From: Nitrospinota bacterium
Lineage (GTDB): Bacteria > JADFOP01 > DATKYB01
Direction: 5' to 3'
DNA: 31,717 nt
Assembly (NCBI GenBank): GCA_035528715.1
Contig: DATKYB010000072.1
Coordinates: 1 to 31,717 of the forward strand
The notes under the pieces were generated by a model. That model did no database searches. It was not told where the DNA came from and was given only the letters and a program-made list of their open reading frames with translations. The translations under genes and the position numbers were made by a program. This document shows, one piece after another, positions 23,255 to 31,112 of this stretch. The stretch's first letter is position 1. Every line of letters begins with the position of its first letter.

Positions 23255-23746
23255 ATGCGGAAGGCAGATTTAATTACTGCGGCTGTGATTATTGTTTGGT
23301 GTATCATATCAATGATTGAAGCTACAAAGCTAAAAATAGGATGGGTAAAAAATGTGGGGCCGGGGGGAGGCTTTCTCCCCTTTTGGCTCTGTTTTCTCAC
23401 AGGAATCTTTGCACTGATTGTGTTGCTACAGGTAATCTTTACAAAAGAGCCTTCTACAGAGCCCTTCTTTAAGGATAGGGAGGGGCTTAGAGCTGTGATG
23501 AAGGTTCTTGCGACTGCTGCGGGGGCTGTTGTTTGCTATACGTTTATTGGGGCATACTTTGGCAGCATGGTCTACATTGCCGTTTACATGCTCTATGTAG
23601 GGAAGCGCTCCAAGCTTCAGACGGCTATCGTCAGTATCATGGTTCCTGTTGGGATTTGGTTTATGTTCGAGTATATGCTGAAGATCCCGCTACCCAAGGG
23701 GATTGAAATATTAGATGAGCTTTGGTATAGGTATATACCATTATAG
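23255..23746 (+). CDS. tctB: TTT small membrane subunit (TctB)
   Basis: 163 residues with four predicted membrane helices, and a family-typical VGPGGGFLPFWL loop after the first helix. It is the small poorly conserved subunit that works with TctA. It lies between tctC and tctA with 42-base gaps on both sides. AAGGAGAG precedes the start. Confidence 0.9.
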   Translation: MRKADLITAAVIIVWCIISMIEATKLKIGWVKNVGPGGGFLPFWLCFLTGIFALIVLLQVIFTKEPSTEPFFKDREGLRAVMKVLATAAGAVVCYTFIGAYFGSMVYIAVYMLYVGKRSKLQTAIVSIMVPVGIWFMFEYMLKIPLPKGIEILDELWYRYIPL

Positions 23747-23788
23747 GGATAAGAATATTCTAACTTAAGAATTAGGAAGGAAGATTCG

Positions 23789-25303
23789 ATGCTTGAGATA
23801 TTTAATCTTTTAATGGGTGGATTTGCAATTGCGTTGACGCCATACAATATCTTTTGTATGGTAATCGGAGTGACTTTGGGGACGGTCTTTGGATGTATTC
23901 CTGGCTTAGGGCCGACAAACGGCACAGCTATTCTTCTCCCTGTGACCTTTGTCATCCCGCCGACATCAGCCATCATATTCCTGGCAGGAATCTATTACGG
24001 TGGATGTTATGGCGGAGCCATTGCTTCAATATGCCTCAATATACCAGGCACACCAATGGCAGCGGCTACGGCCATTGATGGCTATCCTATGGCAAAGAAA
24101 GGGGAGGGAGCACAAGCACTGATTGCTGCTGCATGGGGCTCCTTCTGGGGAGGCACGGTGGCAATGATTCTCTTTACGCTTTTTGCCCCGCCTCTGGCTG
24201 ACTTTGCCTTGAGGTTTGGTCCCCCAGAATATTTTGCCATCATGATGTTGGCTTTTGCTACTTTTGCAGGATTGGCAGGGAAGAACATCTGGAAGACCCT
24301 GATCACCACCATAATTGGGCTGATCTTTTCTACCATGGGTATCGATATCGTCACCGGAAACCCCCGCCTTACCTACGGTGTACTGGAGCTGATGAACGGT
24401 ATTAGCTTCCTGGTTGCTGTGGTTGGGCTCTGGGGCGTTGGGGAGATAATGGCGACAGCAGAGCTGAGCCTTGAATTCAAGGTCCTTCAGCCCGATTTTC
24501 ACTACATGGAAATATGGAGAACAGGAAAGAAGATTTTAAAGTACTTTAAGGCCTCTATGATAGGCTCGGTGGTTGGTTTCTTTGTGGGAACCCTGCCAGC
24601 AGCAGGGGCAACCCCAGCTTCTTTTATCTGCTATGGTCTTGCCAAGAGTACTGCTCCACTGGAAAGACAGAAGCTATTCGGGACAGGCCATATTGAAGGG
24701 GTTGTAACGCCTGAGTGTGCGAATAATGCTGCCAGTACGGGTTCGATGTTACCCCTCTTTACCTTAGGGGTTCCAGGATCGCCAACAGCAGCTGTTCTCC
24801 TCGGTGGCTTGATGATTTGGGGATTACAGCCAGGTCCTCTCCTTTTCGTAGAGGAGCAGGAATTTGTATGGGGGCTCATTGCCAGCCTCTATGCAGGTAA
24901 TCTTGTGGCTGTTATTCTTAACCTCTTTGCGATACCTGTATTTGTCTCTATACTGAGGGTTCCCTTTACCATCCTTGCACCAGTGATTGTTGTTCTCTGT
25001 CTGGTGAGTGGGTATGCCATGAATAACCTCTTTTTTGAAATATGGCAGGTTCTCATCTTTGCGGTTATTGGATATACCTTTAAGAAGCTCGACTATCCCT
25101 TGGCACCACTCATTCTTGCCCTTGTTCTCGGGCCGATGACAGAGAGAGCCCTTCGTCAGAGCCTTATTATCACTAGGGGGGATCCAACAATATTCTTTAC
25201 TAGACCGATGTCAGGTACCATTATGGCAGTATCCGTTCTTCTGTTTCTGGTTCCATTCTTACCTATGATATTTGCTAAGTTTAAAAAGAAGGAAACAGGA
25301 TAA
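23789..25303 (+). CDS. tctA: TTT large membrane subunit (TctA)
   Basis: 504 residues, the standard length, with about twelve membrane helices. Conserved TctA stretches are GCIPGLGPTNGTAILLP in the first third, the matching LPAAGATPASFICYG in the middle, and NIPGTPMAAATAIDGYPMA. These form the transport core driven by an ion gradient. The start ATG follows AGGAAGGAAG. The operon ends here with a strong terminator. Confidence 0.95.
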   Translation: MLEIFNLLMGGFAIALTPYNIFCMVIGVTLGTVFGCIPGLGPTNGTAILLPVTFVIPPTSAIIFLAGIYYGGCYGGAIASICLNIPGTPMAAATAIDGYPMAKKGEGAQALIAAAWGSFWGGTVAMILFTLFAPPLADFALRFGPPEYFAIMMLAFATFAGLAGKNIWKTLITTIIGLIFSTMGIDIVTGNPRLTYGVLELMNGISFLVAVVGLWGVGEIMATAELSLEFKVLQPDFHYMEIWRTGKKILKYFKASMIGSVVGFFVGTLPAAGATPASFICYGLAKSTAPLERQKLFGTGHIEGVVTPECANNAASTGSMLPLFTLGVPGSPTAAVLLGGLMIWGLQPGPLLFVEEQEFVWGLIASLYAGNLVAVILNLFAIPVFVSILRVPFTILAPVIVVLCLVSGYAMNNLFFEIWQVLIFAVIGYTFKKLDYPLAPLILALVLGPMTERALRQSLIITRGDPTIFFTRPMSGTIMAVSVLLFLVPFLPMIFAKFKKKETG

Positions 25304-25324
25304 GATTTTTATTTAGATAAAAAT

Positions 25325-25367
25325 AAAAAAGGGGGAAAGTTTAAAACACTTCCCCCCTTTTTTTGTC
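25325..25367. terminator. Strong bidirectional intrinsic terminator between tctA and rubrerythrin
   Basis: A G5-rich arm (GGGGGAAAGT, 25332-25341) pairs with ACTTCCCCC (one A bulged) around TTAAAAC, flanked by A runs before and seven T after, so it can stop transcription on both strands of the convergent genes. Confidence 0.9.
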
Positions 25368-25389
25368 TTTATTTATCTCTAAGGGTGGA

Positions 25390-25887
25390 TTATTCAAATT
25401 TCATATAGTCACTGGCAGATGCCTTATTACAGATGGGACAGGTATCAGGTGGATTATTCTCTACAGTGTAACCGCATATTGGACAAACATAGTAGGTCAC
25501 CTTCTCCTCTTTCCCCAGATTCTCTAAGGCCTTATTATAGAGTCCGGCATGAATCTTTTCTACTTGATTGGCATAATTAAAACTTATCATGGCCTCTTTG
25601 TTTCCCTCTTCCTTTGCATCCTTTATCATTTCTGGATACATGGTCTTAAACTCATGCGTTTCTCCCCCAATGGCCTCTTGAATATTCTCGCTTGTACTCT
25701 TGATCCCTTGAAGTACCCGAAGATGATTGTGGGCATGGACTGTTTCGGCCTCAGCAACAGCCCTGAAAAGCCTTGCAACCTGAGGATATCCCTCTTCTTC
25801 TGCCTTTTTAGCAAAGGCAAGGTATGTTCTGTTTGCCTGAGATTCTCCGGCAAAGGCATCTTTGAGGTTCTTTTCTGTCTTTGACAT
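25390..25887 (-). CDS. rbr: Rubrerythrin
   Basis: 165 residues from the ATG at 25887, preceded on the minus strand by GGAGGGAG (an in-frame ATG six codons upstream is less likely). An N-terminal ferritin-like diiron domain shows GESQANRTY, AEAETVHAHNH and NQVEKIHAG, and the C-terminal rubredoxin domain has C135xxC138 and C150xxC153. Rubrerythrin reduces hydrogen peroxide to water in anaerobes. It has its own promoter and ends at the shared terminator with tctA. Confidence 0.95.
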   Translation of the reverse strand: MSKTEKNLKDAFAGESQANRTYLAFAKKAEEEGYPQVARLFRAVAEAETVHAHNHLRVLQGIKSTSENIQEAIGGETHEFKTMYPEMIKDAKEEGNKEAMISFNYANQVEKIHAGLYNKALENLGKEEKVTYYVCPICGYTVENNPPDTCPICNKASASDYMKFE

Positions 25888-25976
25888 GAAAACTCCCTCC
25901 TTCATTTAGTGTTAATAGGTTAAAATTTCATGAATAATTTTTTGAATCTCTTTCCTCATTTTTGGCAATAGAGTAA

Positions 25977-26005
25977 TAAATAATAGATAATCTTGCAACT
26001 GTCAA
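25977..26005 (-). promoter_or_regulatory. Predicted rubrerythrin promoter
   Basis: On the minus strand TTGACA (26000-26005), a 17-base spacer and TATTTA (25977-25982). The -10 match is partial. It is about 90 bases before the start. Confidence 0.4.
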
Positions 26006-26099
26006 CGAACTTTTGCTTTTTTTTAATATTTTTTCAGATTTTTCCAAATATTTATTTCAGAAATCAATAGGAATGTTGACTGGTTCCGTGTAAAAATCC

Positions 26100-26127
26100 T
26101 TGAATTTGTTTGATTATGAGGTAATAT
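26100..26127 (+). promoter_or_regulatory. Possible promoter of the Crp/Fnr-family gene
   Basis: TTGAAT (26100-26105), 16 bases, TAATAT (26122-26127), about 35 bases before ATG 26162. No clear Fnr half-site pair (TTGAT-N4-ATCAA) is seen. Confidence 0.3.
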
Positions 26128-26161
26128 TGATAAACCAAACCAAAAAATTTTCTTATAATTT

Positions 26162-26857
26162 ATGAATTTAGATTCCATATTAAAAAAGTGTTCTATATTT
26201 AGCTTTCTTCCTGAGAGGGATTTAGATAAGGTAAAAAAGATTGTTCATGAAAAGGTCTATAAGAAGAATGAACATATCTTTCATGAAGGAGAAAAGGCGA
26301 GGGGATTTTATATCTTAAAATCAGGCAAAGTAAAGGTTTATAAGACCTCCATGGATGGAAAAGAGCAGATTCTCCATATTATTTCAGAGGGTGAATCTTT
26401 TGGTGATGCTGCTGTTTTTCATGGTGAGACCTATCCTGCCAATGCCCAAGCCATGACCGATTCTCATTTGATATTTATTGAAAAGATGGACTTCATTCGA
26501 TTAATCAAAGAGTTTCCAGATATCAGTCTTAAGATAATGGCCAGTCTTTCAGCTATGTTAAGGGATTTTACCAGGCTTGTAGAGGACCTCTCATTAAAAG
26601 AAGTCTCTTCTCGAATAGCAAAGTATTTCTTGGAACAGTCAAAGAATCATGGCAAAAAAACCCTTGAAGGGCCTAGATTCACATTAGATCTAAGTAAGAC
26701 CCAGTTAGCTTCACGCCTTGGAACAATTCCTGAAACTCTTTCTCGTTCTTTAAGCAAATTGAAAGAAAGGGATATCATCAGAGTGGATAAAAATGACATT
26801 GTGGTATTAGAAGAGGATGCCTTACAAAAGATTGCCGAGGGTTTAAAGAAAGATTAA
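26162..26857 (+). CDS. Crp/Fnr-family transcription regulator
   Basis: 231 residues. An N-terminal cyclic-nucleotide-type effector domain (about 10-125) with GEKARGFYILKSGKVKVY and GESFGDAAVFHGE is followed by a winged helix-turn-helix (about 165-215) with TQLASRLGTIPETLSRSLSKL. It has only one Cys (Cys10), so it lacks the Cys set for an Fnr-type [4Fe-4S] cluster. Members sense redox, NO, CO, haem or cyclic nucleotides. The effector here is unknown. It is two bases from the YacP/NYN gene, so they are probably co-transcribed. It lies opposite rubrerythrin and could control it, but no shared operator is identified. Confidence 0.9.
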   Translation: MNLDSILKKCSIFSFLPERDLDKVKKIVHEKVYKKNEHIFHEGEKARGFYILKSGKVKVYKTSMDGKEQILHIISEGESFGDAAVFHGETYPANAQAMTDSHLIFIEKMDFIRLIKEFPDISLKIMASLSAMLRDFTRLVEDLSLKEVSSRIAKYFLEQSKNHGKKTLEGPRFTLDLSKTQLASRLGTIPETLSRSLSKLKERDIIRVDKNDIVVLEEDALQKIAEGLKKD

Positions 26858-26859
26858 TT

Positions 26860-27393
26860 ATGGAAATTTTGATTGATGGATATAATCTCTTAAATGCCCT
26901 GCCAGTGCTCAAGCGCTCATCTGTGAGTGAAGAAAAAAAGAGAGAATATTTGATCAAGATTCTCGATTCTTATCAAAGATTAAAGGGGCATCAAATCGTT
27001 CTCTGCTTTGATGCCTACAGGGGTTTTTCCCTCTTTGATATGATAGACGATTCTTTAGGTATCAGGATTATCTATACGGCTAGGGGAAGGACTTGTGATG
27101 ATTATATAAAGGAGTTTGTGGAGGAGGAGCATAGGGAGAAGAGGCTCCATTCAGAGAAACTTCTGGTGGTGACTTCAGATAGGGAGATCATCAATTATGT
27201 TCAGCGCTTTTCTATTGAGGCTATCTCATCTAAGGAGTTTTATAGCCGTCTTGAAATGGCAGCGAAGATAAAAGGGAAAGAAGAAGCTGAGGATGATTTT
27301 AAGCCGTGGGAAAAAACAACTAAAAAGAAGGGTCCTTCTAAGCGGCTTAGTAAAAGAGAGAGAAAAAGAAGGAATCTCTTGAAAAAGCTATAA
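26860..27393 (+). CDS. YacP-like NYN-domain RNase
   Basis: 177 residues. The NYN/PIN-like fold (PF05991) is clear: LIDGYNLLNALP at the start, LCFDAYRG, CDDYIKEFVEE and VVTSDREI carry the acidic active-site residues. The C-terminus is very Lys/Arg-rich. B. subtilis YacP (Rae1) cuts mRNA on the ribosome. Whether that applies here is unknown. The start is 2 bases after the Crp/Fnr stop, so translation is probably coupled. Confidence 0.88.
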   Translation: MEILIDGYNLLNALPVLKRSSVSEEKKREYLIKILDSYQRLKGHQIVLCFDAYRGFSLFDMIDDSLGIRIIYTARGRTCDDYIKEFVEEEHREKRLHSEKLLVVTSDREIINYVQRFSIEAISSKEFYSRLEMAAKIKGKEEAEDDFKPWEKTTKKKGPSKRLSKRERKRRNLLKKL

Positions 27394-27459
27394 TTTTATT
27401 ACGTTATATCTCCATCATAACCAATTAAGAATTCATTCCATTTTCTTAACCAATTTCGT

Positions 27460-27488
27460 TTGCTGGGATTGAGTCTGTGTGATATAAT
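27460..27488 (+). promoter_or_regulatory. Promoter of the radical-SAM gene (extended -10)
   Basis: TTGCTG (27460-27465), a 17-base spacer and a perfect TATAAT (27483-27488) with an upstream TG (TGA-TATAAT). Confidence 0.6.
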
Positions 27489-27555
27489 CCAAAAAATTTT
27501 TGCATTTTTTTAACCCTATCTAGTAAGAATTGAAGAGATAGAAGGCAAGAATATC

Positions 27556-28539
27556 ATGAATTTCTTTCGAGATTTTAAATTTTTTTGCTTGGATCATTCT
27601 CTCTTAGTAAGAAAAACAGCAAGATTCGTCAAGCGCATGCAGAAAGAACTGAGAAGACCCTCACTTGTATCAATTGAATTGACAAATGTATGCAATGCAA
27701 ATTGTATTATGTGTTCCAGAAGATATATGACACGCAGGGTGCACCACATGTCTCTTGACTTAGCCAAACATATCATAGATGAGTGTAAAAAAGAAAAAAT
27801 CAGGTCTATAAATCTGTTTTGGATGGGCGAAACGATTCTTTATCCCCATCTCGAAGAAATATTGGAATATATTAAAGCAGAGATACCCAACACCAAGATC
27901 GGCCTTAATACGAATGGCGAGTTTCTTACCCAAGAAAAGGCAAAGATTATCTTAAATTCTAGCATTAGTAATCTTAACTTTAGTATTGATGGGATTTCTA
28001 AGAAAACCTATGAAAGTATCAGACAAAACGTATCCTATGAAAAGGTTGAGAATAATATTCATGGATTCCTTAAAATGCGAAATTCTATGGGTAGAGAAGA
28101 CCTTAAGGTAGGTGCATTTTTGATTAAAATGGATAAAAATTCTGAAGAAGCAAAATTATTTAAAGATAAATGGAAACCTTTGGTCGATAAAGCAGATACC
28201 GTTGCTTACTGGAATTGGGGAGGTACACAAAAGGATAGGGCTTTAGGGGATCATAAAAGGCGGAGTATTCAAACGTTTAATTTCCCCTGTCAAAATCTAT
28301 GGAAAGAATTAGTGATAAGTAATGACGGAAGGGCAACCATGTGTTGTGTGGACTATAATATTACCGAAGAGATAGGCCTTATTAATAATAACTCAATAAT
28401 GGAGATATGGCGGGGATTAGCAATGCAGAGATTAAGGAAAATTCATATGCAAAAGCGGTATAAAGAGTTAGAGATGTGCAGGGATTGTAATCGATTTACA
28501 TTTCAGATGAACTCATCATGGGAGCGTATGTGGGCATAA
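27556..28539 (+). CDS. Radical SAM / SPASM-domain protein
   Basis: 327 residues. CX3CX2C (C46, C50, C53 in CNANCIMC) binds the SAM-cluster. The SPASM region has PCQNLWKELVISNDG, MCCVD, the typical GLINNNSIMEIWRG and a final CRDC. SPASM enzymes often modify peptides or sugars, but many are uncharacterised. No precursor peptide, transporter or other biosynthetic gene lies next to it, so it looks like a stand-alone gene with its own promoter. The start follows GAAGGCAAGAATATC, only a partial ribosome site. Confidence 0.87.
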   Translation: MNFFRDFKFFCLDHSLLVRKTARFVKRMQKELRRPSLVSIELTNVCNANCIMCSRRYMTRRVHHMSLDLAKHIIDECKKEKIRSINLFWMGETILYPHLEEILEYIKAEIPNTKIGLNTNGEFLTQEKAKIILNSSISNLNFSIDGISKKTYESIRQNVSYEKVENNIHGFLKMRNSMGREDLKVGAFLIKMDKNSEEAKLFKDKWKPLVDKADTVAYWNWGGTQKDRALGDHKRRSIQTFNFPCQNLWKELVISNDGRATMCCVDYNITEEIGLINNNSIMEIWRGLAMQRLRKIHMQKRYKELEMCRDCNRFTFQMNSSWERMWA

Positions 28540-28608
28540 TTCTAATCTACTGTATTAAATGAATACGAAAAAGCTTAAAATGGTGAAGATTAGAAAGGAG
28601 GTGAAATA

Positions 28609-28938
28609 ATGAAAAAGGTGGCTTATCTTATTACGAGAAATGGGACCAGAGAATTAATTGAGGGATGTTTACTTTCAACTATAAGCAAAGGGAGTCATGG
28701 TGCGAAGGTCTTGGCCCTCCATTTTGCCGAGGATGGAGTGTATCATCTCATAAAAGGAACGACAACCGGAGAGAAGATTGAGAAGGCAATCAAGGAACAA
28801 GGAGTAAAGGTCTTAGCCTGTGAATGTTCTGTAGAGAATCGGAATATCAAGGATAAGATTATCGATGATGTGGATATGGGTCATTTTGCCGATTTTTATG
28901 AGGCAGCAGCTGAAGCTGATCACGTCATTGCGATATAG
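28609..28938 (+). CDS. DsrE-like small protein (sulfur-relay fold, tentative)
   Basis: 109 residues with an alternating alpha/beta layout like DsrE/DsrF/YchN proteins: KVAYLITRNG, GAKVLALHFAEDGVYHLIKG, and LACECS.ENRN with two Cys. The central Cys pair (CEC) could be a sulfur-relay site, although the position differs from canonical DsrE. AAAGGAGGTGA before ATG is a perfect ribosome site. It lies between a radical-SAM gene and a half-ferritin gene. Function unknown. Confidence 0.6.
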   Translation: MKKVAYLITRNGTRELIEGCLLSTISKGSHGAKVLALHFAEDGVYHLIKGTTTGEKIEKAIKEQGVKVLACECSVENRNIKDKIIDDVDMGHFADFYEAAAEADHVIAI

Positions 28939-28990
28939 AAATTTTAAAAAGGCAGAAATGTCCATTTTTTCAAAAAAAGACAAATAGTGT

Positions 28991-29019
28991 TTGACACTTA
29001 TATAATTATTAGATATTAA
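28991..29019 (+). promoter_or_regulatory. Promoter of the half-ferritin/rubredoxin pair
   Basis: TTGACA (28991-28996), 17 bases, TATTAA (29014-29019), about 52 bases before ATG 29071. Confidence 0.55.
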
Positions 29020-29070
29020 TTTATTGCATCTATTTTTAAAAAAGCTTTTATATGTTTTGGGAGGAAATCA

Positions 29071-29277
29071 ATGATTGATAAAGATACAGCACCATTGGAT
29101 GCCCTGAAGATTGCCTTTAAAAGAGAGTGTGAGACCTATGATATTTATAAAAAGGCAGCAGAACTCGTTGATGCTCCCGGTGCAAGAGAGATGTTTCAGT
29201 TTCTAGCAGAAGAAGAAGAGAAGCATAAAAGGCTTATCCAGCAAGAGATGGAGAAGGAGATATATAAAGAGATGTGA
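29071..29277 (+). CDS. Half-size rubrerythrin/ferritin-like protein
   Basis: 68 residues, two predicted helices. The second carries EEEEKHKRL with the ExxH diiron motif (E49, H52), the first has Glu19/Glu21 and Tyr23. A normal rubrerythrin diiron centre uses a four-helix bundle with two such halves, so this protein would need to dimerise to make one site. It sits 34 bases before a free rubredoxin, giving the two parts of a rubrerythrin as separate genes. AGGA in GGGAGGAAATC precedes ATG. Peroxide reduction or metal storage is inferred. Confidence 0.75.
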   Translation: MIDKDTAPLDALKIAFKRECETYDIYKKAAELVDAPGAREMFQFLAEEEEKHKRLIQQEMEKEIYKEM

Positions 29278-29311
29278 TTTTAGATTTTAAAAAATTTAGA
29301 GGGAGGCCAGA

Positions 29312-29470
29312 ATGGATAAATATGTATGTATTGCATGCGGATATATTTATGACCCAGAAAAGGGAGACCCAGACAATGGGGTAGAGCCGGGAACCCTCTT
29401 TGATAATCTGCCTGATGATTGGGTATGTCCTACTTGTGGTGCAACTAAGGATATGTTTGAAAAGGCCTAA
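29312..29470 (+). CDS. Rubredoxin
   Basis: 52 residues. Classic rubredoxin with two CxxC(G) loops: [17 protein letters not shown] near the start and [13 protein letters not shown] near the end, with the family [17 protein letters not shown] between. One iron in the four Cys carries electrons to rubrerythrin-like or other partners. Start ATG 29312 follows GGAGG. It follows the half-ferritin gene by 34 bases and is probably in the same transcript. Confidence 0.95.
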   Translation: MDKYVCIACGYIYDPEKGDPDNGVEPGTLFDNLPDDWVCPTCGATKDMFEKA

Positions 29471-29519
29471 GAAAACAAATTATAGCAATAAATGAGACGA
29501 AGATAAAAAAAGGGAAGGA

Positions 29520-30074
29520 TTATCTCTTACTATAAAGGCAACCGCAGTAATTTTGGCGATAGAGATTATATCTTTTACTTAACTCTATACTCTTTTTAAA
29601 GCCATCCTGCTTTTTAAAATCTGCGGCTAGAAAGTCTGCTTTATATTTTTCAGAGAGAGATCTGCCAAGACTATTTATTAAATTGGCATTTTTGTGGGGG
29701 CTTATTGTTAGTGTGGTTGTAAATATATCATACCCTTTTTCTTTAGCTATTTTTGCTGTTTTTTCTAATCTCATGAGAAAGCACCTTTCGCACCTCTTTC
29801 CTCCTTCAGGTTCATTTTCAAGCCCCTTCGTTAAAGAAAACCAGATATCAGGGTCATAGGGAGGATTTAATAAATTAAAATTAAACTCTTCTGCTATTTT
29901 TTGCAAATCTCCCCACCTTAATTCATATTCTTCTTCTGGATAGATATTTGGGTTATAAAAATATCCTGTTATTTCATATTCTTCGTCTAAAACGTGAGCA
30001 ACATGAGTGGAATCAGGAGCACAGCATATATGCAGAAGTAATTTTGGTCTTTTGATTGTTATTCTATTTTTCAT
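29520..30074 (-). CDS. queH: Epoxyqueuosine reductase QueH
   Basis: 184 residues. QueH (DUF208) reduces epoxyqueuosine to queuosine in tRNA, replacing the oxygen-sensitive, B12-dependent QueG in many anaerobes. Family signatures: HICCAPD with paired Cys (17, 18), RCERCFLMR and the C-terminal YRQNYCGC. These Cys hold an iron-sulfur centre and an extra metal. The start overlaps the preceding YhcC-like gene by 4 bases (30071-30074), implying translational coupling. Other que genes are not in the window. Confidence 0.93.
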   Translation of the reverse strand: MKNRITIKRPKLLLHICCAPDSTHVAHVLDEEYEITGYFYNPNIYPEEEYELRWGDLQKIAEEFNFNLLNPPYDPDIWFSLTKGLENEPEGGKRCERCFLMRLEKTAKIAKEKGYDIFTTTLTISPHKNANLINSLGRSLSEKYKADFLAADFKKQDGFKKSIELSKRYNLYRQNYCGCLYSKR

Positions 30075-31012
30075 AATGCTGCAAAATTTGGTTTTAGCTT
30101 TATTCCTTGATAAGAGTCTCTTTTTTTGAGTTCTTTATTTACTGCATTGATAACCTTGAGTTTATTTAAAGACCATAAGGGAGCTATTAATTTATCCCTT
30201 GGAGGGTCCCCTGTAAGCCTGTGGATTACAGTGGAAGGATGGAGATGCTCTAAGAAATCACATATAAGGCTTACAGCATCTTCCATTTTCAGAATTTTAA
30301 TCTTTCCCTCATTATACATGTTAGCTAATACGGTTCCATCCACAACAAATAAGAGATGGATTTTTACACCGTCAATCTTTAAATCCGCCAGGAATTTTGC
30401 TGTTTCAATCACCTCTTCTCTTCCTTCCTGGGGAAGCCCTATGATGACATGAGTGCATATATGGATATTTCTTACCCTTGTCTTGTTAACTGCATCAGTA
30501 AACTCCTTTAATCCATGACCCCTGTTAATCTTTTTCAATGTATTTTCATGGATGGATTGTAGCCCATATTCAACCCAGACGGTATAGGTTTTGGCATATT
30601 CTTCCAACAGGTCGAGGATTTCATCTGACACGCAGTCTGGCCTTGTGCCTATTGATATACCAACGATATCTTTGAACTTGAACGCTTCATCATAAATCTT
30701 TTTTAATTTTTCTAAAGGGGCATACGTGTTAGAGTAAGGCTGAAAATAAACGATAAACTTCCTTGCCCTTCTTGCCTTTGATAAAAATTCTTTTCCTTTA
30801 ATAATCTGTTCTTTGATTGGTATGGGTGGGTTTATCGATTGAGGCCTTGGGCCTCTGCTAAGGCAATAAATACAACCCCCTTTGGATATCCTGCCGTCTC
30901 TGTTTGGGCATGTAAGACCTGCATCAACAGTAATCTTATATACCTTGCATCCGAACCTTTCTTTTAGATAGGAGTTAAGATCGTAATATCGCTTGTTGTT
31001 TTGCATGCCCAT
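30071..31012 (-). CDS. YhcC-like radical SAM protein (TIGR01212 type)
   Basis: 313 residues. The unusual Cys spacing of this family is clear: TCPNRDGRISKGGCIYC, rather than CX3CX2C. Family blocks also seen are FQPYSNTYAPLEKLKKIYDEA, GISIGTRPDCVSDEIL, EYGLQSIHENTLKKINRGH and HVIIGLPQEGREE, with a final IHRLTGDPPRDKLIAPLW segment. Function is not established in the family. Coupled to queH by a 4-base overlap, which might hint at tRNA modification. This is only an association. Confidence 0.92.
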   Translation of the reverse strand: MGMQNNKRYYDLNSYLKERFGCKVYKITVDAGLTCPNRDGRISKGGCIYCLSRGPRPQSINPPIPIKEQIIKGKEFLSKARRARKFIVYFQPYSNTYAPLEKLKKIYDEAFKFKDIVGISIGTRPDCVSDEILDLLEEYAKTYTVWVEYGLQSIHENTLKKINRGHGLKEFTDAVNKTRVRNIHICTHVIIGLPQEGREEVIETAKFLADLKIDGVKIHLLFVVDGTVLANMYNEGKIKILKMEDAVSLICDFLEHLHPSTVIHRLTGDPPRDKLIAPLWSLNKLKVINAVNKELKKRDSYQGIKLKPNFAAL

Positions 31013-31030
31013 CTTCCAAGAGGTAAATAT

Positions 31031-31061
31031 TTCAATGCCTAGCTAAATTTTGTGTTATAAT
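31031..31061 (+). promoter_or_regulatory. mnmG promoter (extended -10)
   Basis: A perfect TATAAT (31056-31061) with TG one base upstream (TGT-TATAAT). The -35 is poor (CAATGC at 31033-31038 with 17 spacing, or TTCAAT with 19). It is about 52 bases before ATG 31113. Confidence 0.5.
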
Positions 31062-31112
31062 AGCAAATGGAAACAACCAAGTCAAAATATCATCTATAGA
31101 GCAGCACCGGTT

